Part shown: positions 58,584 to 64,000 of the stretch, in pieces
Numbering within the stretch: position 1 is the first letter of the stretch
Layout of the letters: each line of letters opens with the position of its first letter
NCBI RefSeq assembly: GCF_004342485.1
Contig: NZ_SMBU01000006.1
Coordinates: forward strand, 149,058 to 213,057
DNA from: Roseateles saccharophilus
Lineage (GTDB): Bacteria; Pseudomonadota; Gammaproteobacteria; Burkholderiales; Burkholderiaceae_C
DNA length: 64,000 nucleotides
Direction of reading: 5' to 3'
The notes under the pieces: generated by a model
Told to the model about the DNA's origin: nothing
The model's database searches: none
What the model saw: only the letters and a program-made list of their open reading frames with translations
Translations under genes and position numbers: made by a program

Positions 58584-61500
58584 ATGTCCGCTTCGCCGCC
58601 GCCCGCCTTCACGAAAGTTTTCGTTGCCAACCGCGGCGAGGTGGCGCTGCGGGTGTTGCGGGCGCTGCGCGAGCTCGGCATCGCCAGCGTCGCCGTGCAT
58701 GCGGCCGACGACAGCGCCTCGGCCCATGTCGGCGCAGCGGACGAGACCGTGGCGCTGACGGGCAGCGGGCCGGCGGCCTATCTCGATGTCGGCGGCCTCG
58801 TGGCGCTGGCGAAACAGCGTGGCTGCGACGCCATCCACCCCGGCTACGGATTCCTCAGCGAGCGCGCCGACTTTGCCCGCGCCTGCGCGGCGGCCGGCCT
58901 GGTCTTCATCGGCGCGACGCCGGAGCAGCTCGAAGGCTTCGGCGATAAGGCCCGCGCACGGGCGCTGGCCCGGCAGTGCGGCGTGCCGGTGCTCGCCGGC
59001 AGCGCGGGCGCGGTGACGCTGGACGAGGCGCGCGCCTTCCTGGCCGAGCATGGCAGCCTGATGCTGAAGGCCATCGCCGGCGGCGGCGGGCGCGGCATGC
59101 GGGCGGTGGTGGGCGCCGACGAGTTGCCTGGCGCCTACGAGCGCTGCCGCTCGGAGGCGCGCGCGGCCTTCGGCGTCGATGGTGTCTACGCCGAGCGGCT
59201 GATGCCGGGCGCGCGTCACATCGAGGTGCAGCTGCTGGGCGACGGGCGGCAGGTCGTGGCCCTCGGCGAGCGCGACTGCACGCTGCAGCGGCGCTTCCAG
59301 AAGCTGGTCGAGATCGCGCCCAGCCCGGCGCTGGACGAGGCCCTGCGCGAGCAGCTGCAGGAGGCCGCGCTGCGCCTGGCCCGCGCCGTCGCCTATCAGG
59401 GGTTGGGCACCTTCGAATTCCTCGTCGACATCGCGCGGCGCGACTTCGTCTTCATCGAGGCCAACCCGCGGCTGCAGGTCGAGCACACCATCACCGAGGA
59501 GGTGACGGGGCTGGACCTCGTGCAGCTGCAGGTGCAGGTCGCCGCTGGCGGCACGCTGGCCGGGCTGGGCCTGGCCGTGCCGCCCCGGCCGCAGGGCTTT
59601 GCCGTGCAGTGGCGCGTGAACGCCGAGGCCGGCGGCGGCCGGCTCGACCGCTTCGACCTGCCCGCCGGGCCCGGCGTGCGCGTGGACACGCATGGTCGCC
59701 CGGGCGCGGTGGCCTCGCCGCACTACGACAGCCTGCTTGCCAAGCTCGTCGTGCGCGGCCCGCGGCTGCAGGACGTGCTGCGGCGCTCGCAGCGGGCGCT
59801 GGCCGAATGCCGTATCGAGGGCGTGGCGACCAACCTCGGCCTGTTGCGCGCGCTGGCGGTGCGGCCCGAGCTGGCCGGCCCCGAGTTGCACACCGGCTGG
59901 CTGGAGGCCCATCTGACCGAGCTGCAGCCGGCCCCGGACGCGGCGGCGGCCGACGCCCGCGAGCTGCGCGCGCCGAGCGCGGGCCGGCTGCTGCAGTTCG
60001 GCGTGGCCGTCGGCGACCAGGTCGCGGCCGGCGCCGAGCTGGCCGTGCTGGATGCGATGAAGATGGAGCATGTGCTGGCCGCGCCGCTGGCCGGCCGCGT
60101 CGTGGCGCTGGCCGTGGAGCCCGGCCGCGTTGTCGGCGCCGGCCAGTTGCTGCTGACGCTGGAGGCGGCCGGGGATGCGGCGGCGCCGGCAGCCGCGCCG
60201 GGCGCGGCCGACCCCGACCGCATCCGCCCCGACCTGCAGCGCCTGCTGGACCGCAGCGCCTTCACGTTCGATGCTGCCCGCCCCGAGGTCATCGCCCGGC
60301 GCCATGCGCTGGGCCTGCGCAGCGCGCGCGAGAACATCGCCGACCTCTGCGACCCGGGCAGCTTCATCGAGTACGGCGCGCTGGCCGTCGCGGCCCAGTC
60401 GCGCCGGCGCACGCCCGAAGACCTGATCGCCAACACGCCGGCCGACGGCCTCGTCAGCGGCATCGGCGCCGTCAACGGCCGCGAGTTCGGCGAGCAGAGG
60501 TCGCGCACCGTCGTGATGGCCTATGACGCGACCGTGCTGGCCGGCACCCAGGGCGCGCGAAACCACGCCAAGACCGACCGCATGCTGGGCATCGCGGCCG
60601 AGCAGAAGTTGCCGCTGGTGCTGTTCGCCGAGGGCGGCGGCGGCCGGCCGGGCGACACCGACATGCCCGTCGTCGCGGGCCTGCATGTGCCCACCTTCGC
60701 CAGCCATGCGGCGCTGTCCGGCCGCGTGCCCGTCGTCGGCATCGCGGCCGGGCGCTGCTTCGCCGGCAACGCGGCGCTGCTGGGCTGCAGCGACGTCGTC
60801 ATCGCCACGCGTGCCAGCAACATCGGCATGGGCGGGCCGGCCATGGTCGAGGGCGGCGGGCTGGGCGTCTTCAAGGCCGAGCAGATCGGCCCGGCCGAGG
60901 TGCAGCAGGCCAACGGCGTCATCGACCTGCTCGTCGACGACGAGGCCGCCGCGGTGCTGGCGGCCCGGCATTACCTGTCGTTCTTCCAGGGCCGCATGGG
61001 CGCCTGGACGGCGCCCGACGCGCGGGTGCTGCGCGAGGTCGTGCCCGAGAACCGGCTGCGTGCCTACGACAGCTGCGCGGTGCTGCCGGCGCTGTTCGAC
61101 GCGGGCAGCGTGCTCCTGCTGCGCGCCGGTTTCGGCGCGGCCGTCCACACGGCGCTGGCGTGCATCGAGGGCCGGCCGGTCGGCGTGCTGGCCAGCAACC
61201 CGCTGCATCTGGGCGGCGCCATCGACGCCGACGCGGCCGACAAGGCGGCGCGCTTCATGCAGCTGTGCAATGCGCATGGCCTGCCGCTGGTCAGCCTCAT
61301 CGACACGCCCGGCTTCATGGTCGGGCCGGATACGGAGGCGAAGGCCCAGGTGCGGCATGCGAGCCGGCTGTTCGTGACGGCCGGCGCGCTGCGCGTGCCC
61401 GTCTTCGCCGTCGTGCTGCGCAAGAGCTATGGCCTGGGCGCGATGGCGCTCGCGGCCGGCGGCCTGCACAGGCCGGTGTTCAGCATCGCCTGGCCCACCG

Positions 61501-61769
61501 GCGAGTTCGGCGCGATGGGGCTGGAGGGCGCGGTGCGCCTGGGCTTCCGCAAGGAACTCGAGGCGCTGCCGGAAGGGGCGGAGCGCGAGGTACTGTTCAA
61601 GCGCCTCGTCGCCCAGCAGTACGCGGGCGGCGAGGCCCTCAATCTCGCGGCGACGCTGGAGATCGATGCCGTCATCGACCCGGCCGAGACGCGCGCCTGG
61701 CTGGCCCGCGGCCTGGCGTCGGCGATCATCCGGCCCTTCGACAGCCACCGCTTCGTGGACACCTGGTGA
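58584..61769 (+). CDS. Single-chain biotin-dependent acyl-CoA carboxylase (BC-BCCP-CT fusion)
   Basis: 1061 residues. Residues 10-445 form the biotin carboxylase: FVANRGEVALRVLRALRELG, DAIHPGYGFLSE, ATP-grasp loop KAIAGGGGRGMR, EANPRLQVEHTITEEVTGLD. Residues ~460-530 form the biotinyl carrier with Lys493 in DAMKMEHVL. From ~550 a carboxyltransferase with both beta-like (SFIEYGALAV, DGLVSGIGAVNG) and alpha-like (DTPGFMVGPDTEAK, KSYGLGAMALAAGG) halves follows. It would carboxylate acetyl-, propionyl- or another acyl-CoA. Usual bacterial enzymes split these parts over two to four genes. It is translationally coupled to the next gene by TGATG. Confidence 0.9.
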   Translation: MSASPPPAFTKVFVANRGEVALRVLRALRELGIASVAVHAADDSASAHVGAADETVALTGSGPAAYLDVGGLVALAKQRGCDAIHPGYGFLSERADFARACAAAGLVFIGATPEQLEGFGDKARARALARQCGVPVLAGSAGAVTLDEARAFLAEHGSLMLKAIAGGGGRGMRAVVGADELPGAYERCRSEARAAFGVDGVYAERLMPGARHIEVQLLGDGRQVVALGERDCTLQRRFQKLVEIAPSPALDEALREQLQEAALRLARAVAYQGLGTFEFLVDIARRDFVFIEANPRLQVEHTITEEVTGLDLVQLQVQVAAGGTLAGLGLAVPPRPQGFAVQWRVNAEAGGGRLDRFDLPAGPGVRVDTHGRPGAVASPHYDSLLAKLVVRGPRLQDVLRRSQRALAECRIEGVATNLGLLRALAVRPELAGPELHTGWLEAHLTELQPAPDAAAADARELRAPSAGRLLQFGVAVGDQVAAGAELAVLDAMKMEHVLAAPLAGRVVALAVEPGRVVGAGQLLLTLEAAGDAAAPAAAPGAADPDRIRPDLQRLLDRSAFTFDAARPEVIARRHALGLRSARENIADLCDPGSFIEYGALAVAAQSRRRTPEDLIANTPADGLVSGIGAVNGREFGEQRSRTVVMAYDATVLAGTQGARNHAKTDRMLGIAAEQKLPLVLFAEGGGGRPGDTDMPVVAGLHVPTFASHAALSGRVPVVGIAAGRCFAGNAALLGCSDVVIATRASNIGMGGPAMVEGGGLGVFKAEQIGPAEVQQANGVIDLLVDDEAAAVLAARHYLSFFQGRMGAWTAPDARVLREVVPENRLRAYDSCAVLPALFDAGSVLLLRAGFGAAVHTALACIEGRPVGVLASNPLHLGGAIDADAADKAARFMQLCNAHGLPLVSLIDTPGFMVGPDTEAKAQVRHASRLFVTAGALRVPVFAVVLRKSYGLGAMALAAGGLHRPVFSIAWPTGEFGAMGLEGAVRLGFRKELEALPEGAEREVLFKRLVAQQYAGGEALNLAATLEIDAVIDPAETRAWLARGLASAIIRPFDSHRFVDTW

Positions 61770-62128
61770 TGCCCGACAAGTTCGAACTGGTGCGCGCCTA
61801 CCTGGCCGCCTACGCCGCGCGCGACCTGGCGGCCATCGCGCCGCTGCTGGCCGATGCGGTCACGCTGCGCGACTGGAAGATCCGCGTCGCCGGCAAGGCC
61901 GCGGCCCTGGCCGAGACGCGCGCGAACTTCGAGGCCGTGAGCCGGCTGGAGATCGAGGTGCTGGCCCTGTACGCACGCGAGCAGGGCATCGCGGCGGAGC
62001 TGAGGATCGATGTGGACGGCCGCGACACGATCTACGTCGTCGACCTGTTCGACATCGACGCCCACGGCCGCATCGCCGCGATCCGCGCCTTCATCGGCCG
62101 CGGCGACGACGACACGGCGAGTGCCTGA
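61769..62128 (+). CDS. NTF2/SnoaL-like small protein coupled to the carboxylase
   Basis: 119 residues. The NTF2-like fold is suggested by KFELVRAYLAAYAARDLAAI, APLLADAVTLRDWKI, RANFEAVSRLEIEVLALYAR and VVDLFDIDAHGRIAAIRAFI. Family members bind hydrophobic ligands or act as isomerases, cyclases or hydrolases. The start overlaps the carboxylase stop (TGATG), so the product may act on the same acyl-CoA pathway. No catalytic residues can be named with certainty. Confidence 0.75.
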   Translation: MPDKFELVRAYLAAYAARDLAAIAPLLADAVTLRDWKIRVAGKAAALAETRANFEAVSRLEIEVLALYAREQGIAAELRIDVDGRDTIYVVDLFDIDAHGRIAAIRAFIGRGDDDTASA

Positions 62129-62133
62129 CTGAC

Positions 62134-62319
62134 TCAGCGCGCCCTGGCGCCGTCCTCGCCGCCGGGCGTGTAGCTCACGCCGTGGGCGGCCAGGTATTCG
62201 CGGATCAGGCGCCTCACCACCTGCGAGGGCGTCACGTCCTGCTGCGCGCACAGGGTCTCGAAGGCCTTTTTCTTGTCCGGGTCGATCAACACCGTCAAGC
62301 GGGCGGTCTTTTGCTCCAT
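62134..62319 (-). CDS. Ribbon-helix-helix (CopG-like) DNA-binding protein
   Basis: 61 residues. The N-terminal beta strand is KTARLTVLIDPDKKKAFETL, followed by two helices QQDVTPSQVVRRLIREYLAA. This is the ribbon-helix-helix pattern of CopG/Arc regulators. AAGGAG (from + strand CTCCTT) lies 5-10 bases upstream of the ATG. No toxin gene adjoins it. It faces the AT-rich gap before the DUF1275 gene and could regulate itself and that gene. Confidence 0.75.
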   Translation of the reverse strand: MEQKTARLTVLIDPDKKKAFETLCAQQDVTPSQVVRRLIREYLAAHGVSYTPGGEDGARAR

Positions 62320-62383
62320 GCCGGCTCCTTATGTTAATCAAATGATAATTGCAATCGCATAGGAATCACATTAAATTCGCGGC
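62320..62383. promoter_or_regulatory. AT-rich divergent promoter region
   Basis: This 64-bp gap between the ribbon-helix-helix gene and the DUF1275 gene is the most AT-rich stretch nearby (TTATGTTAATCAAATGATAA). It probably holds both promoters and the operator of the small DNA-binding protein. A half match to a Fur site (TGATAAT) is present, but the second half does not fit. Confidence 0.45.
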
Positions 62384-63127
62384 GTGACCCTCAGCTTCCT
62401 GCACCGCCTCACCGGCAGGCACCGTACGCGGTCGGCCAACCGGCAGCTCGGCGCGGTGCTGGCCTTCGTGGCCGGGGCGGTCAACGCGGGCGGCTTCCTG
62501 GCCGTGCGGCGCTACACCTCGCACATGACGGGCGTGATCTCCGGCGTGGCCGACGACCTGGCCATCGGCGAGCTGGCGCTGGCCCTGGCAGGGCTGGCCT
62601 CGCTGCTGGCCTTCATCGCCGGCGCGGCCTGCACGGCGCTGCTCATCAACTGGGCGCGGCGGCGCCAGATGCACAGCAAGTACGCGCTGGCCCTGTTGCT
62701 GGAAGCCGGCCTGCTGCTGCTGTTCGGCCTGGTGGGCGCCCATCTGAAGACGCTGGCCCATCTGCTGGTGCCCACGGCCGTGCTGCTGCTGTGTTTCATC
62801 ATGGGCCTGCAGAACGCCATCGTCACCAAGATCTCGCAGGCCGAGATCCGCACCACCCACATGACCGGCGTCGTGACCGACCTCGGCATCGAGCTCGGCC
62901 GCCTGCTGTACTGGAACCGCTCCACCGTGTCCGACCCGGCCCACTATGTGCGCGCCAACCGCGACAAGCTCTTCATCCACGGCGTCGTGCTGGGCCTGTT
63001 CTTCGTCGGCGGCGTCGTCGGCGCGCTGGCCTTCAAGCATTTCGGCTTCACGGCCACGCTGCCCATCGCGCTGCTGCTGGTGCTGATGGCTTCGCCACCG
63101 CTGATCGTCGACCTGCAGCGCGACTAG
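62384..63127 (+). CDS. DUF1275/YoaK-family membrane protein
   Basis: 247 residues from GTG at 62384. Six membrane helices are predicted. Family features are VLAFVAGAVNAGGFLAVRRY, TSHMTGVISGVADDLAIGE, CFIMGLQNAIVTKISQAEIR and TTHMTGVVTDLGIELGRLL, with the repeated T-x-H-M-T-G motif. Function unknown; the duplicated motif suggests transport. It is followed after 14 bp by a spermidine-synthase-like gene. Confidence 0.85.
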   Translation: MTLSFLHRLTGRHRTRSANRQLGAVLAFVAGAVNAGGFLAVRRYTSHMTGVISGVADDLAIGELALALAGLASLLAFIAGAACTALLINWARRRQMHSKYALALLLEAGLLLLFGLVGAHLKTLAHLLVPTAVLLLCFIMGLQNAIVTKISQAEIRTTHMTGVVTDLGIELGRLLYWNRSTVSDPAHYVRANRDKLFIHGVVLGLFFVGGVVGALAFKHFGFTATLPIALLLVLMASPPLIVDLQRD

Positions 63128-63141
63128 CTCCCTCCGCACCC

Positions 63142-63903
63142 ATGCCCGATACCGCCGACCCCTCGCAATTCGTCAAGCCCTTCGTCTACGAGACCCTGGG
63201 CACCAAGGCCCTGCATTTCTCGATCTGCGAGATCCAGAGCCGCATGCAGATCCAGCGCCCGCATGCGCTGGACCTGGATTACACGCGCACGATGATGGCC
63301 TTCCTGCTGTTCGTGCCGCCGCCCGGGCTGATGGGCATGATCGGCCTGGGCGGCGGTTCGCTGGCCAAGTTCTGCCACCACTATCTGCCCGACACGCGCA
63401 TCAAGGTCGTCGAGATCAACCCCCACGTCATCGCGCTGCGCGAGCAGTTCAAGGTGCCGCCCGACGACGAGCGCCTGCAGGTGCGTCGCGGCGACGGGGC
63501 CGACTTCGTCCGCGACACCCGCGACCGGCTGGACGTGCTGCTGGTGGATGGCTTCGACCATGACGGCCAGCCGCCCGAGCTGTGCTCGCAGGCTTTCTAC
63601 GACGACTGCCGGGCCGCACTGCGCGCGGACGGCATGCTGGTGGTTAACCTGCACACCGCGCATCCCGAGTTCGCGCTGCACGTGGCGCGCATCGAGCGCG
63701 CCTTCGACGGCGACGCGCTGTTCGTCGGCGACGGCGAATGCAGCAACACCATCGCCTTCGCCGGCAAGGGCCTGGGCGCCGGCCAGCCCCGCCCCGGCGT
63801 GCTGCGCAAGCCCCGGCCGCTCGACCGCCAGGCCTGGCACGAGCTGATGCCGGCCTTCGGGCGCGTGGCCGGCGCTGCCCGGCAGCAGCATGAAGATGCC
63901 TAG
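63142..63903 (+). CDS. Spermidine-synthase-like methyltransferase-fold protein
   Basis: 253 residues. The fold core is MGMIGLGGGSLAKFCHHYLP (nucleotide-binding loop), IKVVEINPHVIALREQF, VRRGDGADFVRDT and LDVLLVDGFDHDGQPPELCS. These match polyamine aminopropyltransferases and their non-enzymatic relatives. The N-terminal region FSICEIQSRMQIQRPHALDL replaces the usual substrate-gating part, so the true activity is uncertain. The gene is the last complete one of the window. Confidence 0.75.
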   Translation: MPDTADPSQFVKPFVYETLGTKALHFSICEIQSRMQIQRPHALDLDYTRTMMAFLLFVPPPGLMGMIGLGGGSLAKFCHHYLPDTRIKVVEINPHVIALREQFKVPPDDERLQVRRGDGADFVRDTRDRLDVLLVDGFDHDGQPPELCSQAFYDDCRAALRADGMLVVNLHTAHPEFALHVARIERAFDGDALFVGDGECSNTIAFAGKGLGAGQPRPGVLRKPRPLDRQAWHELMPAFGRVAGAARQQHEDA

Positions 63904-64000
63904 TCTTACTGTGTCACAAGCGTAGCCTTGCGTTTGCGCGCAGGCAGCACGGACATCGGGGTAGTGTCTTGAGCAAGGCTGCGGCGATAAGCAGCCGCAA
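63904..64000. other. Window end, no gene visible
   Basis: The final 97 bp contain no coding frame I can support. An inverted repeat GGCTGC...GCAGCC with an 8-base loop (about 63978-63997) may be part of a terminator or leader cut by the window edge. Confidence 0.4.

Noticed and set aside
62342..62361. Fur box in the AT-rich gap before the DUF1275 gene
   Set aside because: Only the left half (TGATAAT) fits; the right half matches 3 of 7 bases.

Overview
The window looks like a chromosomal piece of a high-GC betaproteobacterium of the order Burkholderiales, most like the Roseateles/Mitsuaria/Rubrivivax/Leptothrix group. Supports for this are the strong G/C third-position bias, a PEP-CTERM surface protein, a clade-I type Tat-exported NosZ, TRAP and nitrate ABC transporters, class II ribonucleotide reductase, and GC-rich dispersed gene-end repeats of a kind I recall from this order. 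Genus is inference. No rRNA, tRNA, prophage, insertion sequence or CRISPR array was seen.

Layout. 1-5.6 kb: end of an EAL phosphodiesterase, MidA-type methyltransferase, a cytochrome/flavoprotein pair of the flavocytochrome c sulfide dehydrogenase type, a MocR/PdxR regulator and a metallo-beta-lactamase-fold protein. 5.6-9.5 kb (minus): nitrate uptake unit nasT-[sigma-54 promoter + ANTAR-type leader RNA]-nrtA-nrtB-nrtD. 9.5-15.3 kb: TRAP dicarboxylate-type transporter dctPQM (minus), divergent from a histidine kinase/FixJ-type regulator pair. 15.4-18.7 kb: PEP-CTERM protein, BNR/sialidase-like secreted protein, DUF1439 lipoprotein. 18.8-29.9 kb: a complete nitrous-oxide reductase locus, nosZ-nosR-nosD-nosF-nosY-nosL on the minus strand. 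It is divergent, across a perfect FNR/DNR box, from a lipoprotein cytochrome c, the flavin transferase nosX/apbE and an outer-membrane protein whose mature N-terminus starts CSSCGC. 29.9-37 kb: MerR-MFS efflux pair and several secreted proteins, including two neighbours sharing an HE-x-x-E...DP motif.

38-45 kb is an eroded stretch. It holds a response regulator with an internal deletion upstream of an intact kinase, a cyclic-di-GMP-I (GEMM) riboswitch left with only a gene remnant downstream, an intact molybdopterin oxidoreductase plus a truncated paralogue of its N-terminus, and a second perfect FNR box. 44.8-46.5 kb: a methyltransferase/GT60-like glycosyltransferase pair. 47.7-50.7 kb: a LytTR regulator with two LytS-type kinases, one of which has lost its histidine. 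50.8-56.5 kb: a PilZ protein lacking a normal start codon, an EipA/DUF1134 protein, and nrdJ carrying a 380-residue LAGLIDADG intein. 56.6-63.9 kb: DoxX, POT transporter, a single-chain biotin-dependent acyl-CoA carboxylase, an NTF2-like protein, a ribbon-helix-helix protein, a DUF1275 membrane protein and a spermidine-synthase-like protein.

How it fits together. The nos locus, its FNR boxes and the nitrate transport operon point to a facultative denitrifier or N2O reducer that also assimilates nitrate. Sigma-54 promoters recur: nitrate transport, PEP-CTERM protein, and a small secreted protein at 36.7 kb. Cyclic-di-GMP signalling appears three times (EAL, riboswitch, PilZ).
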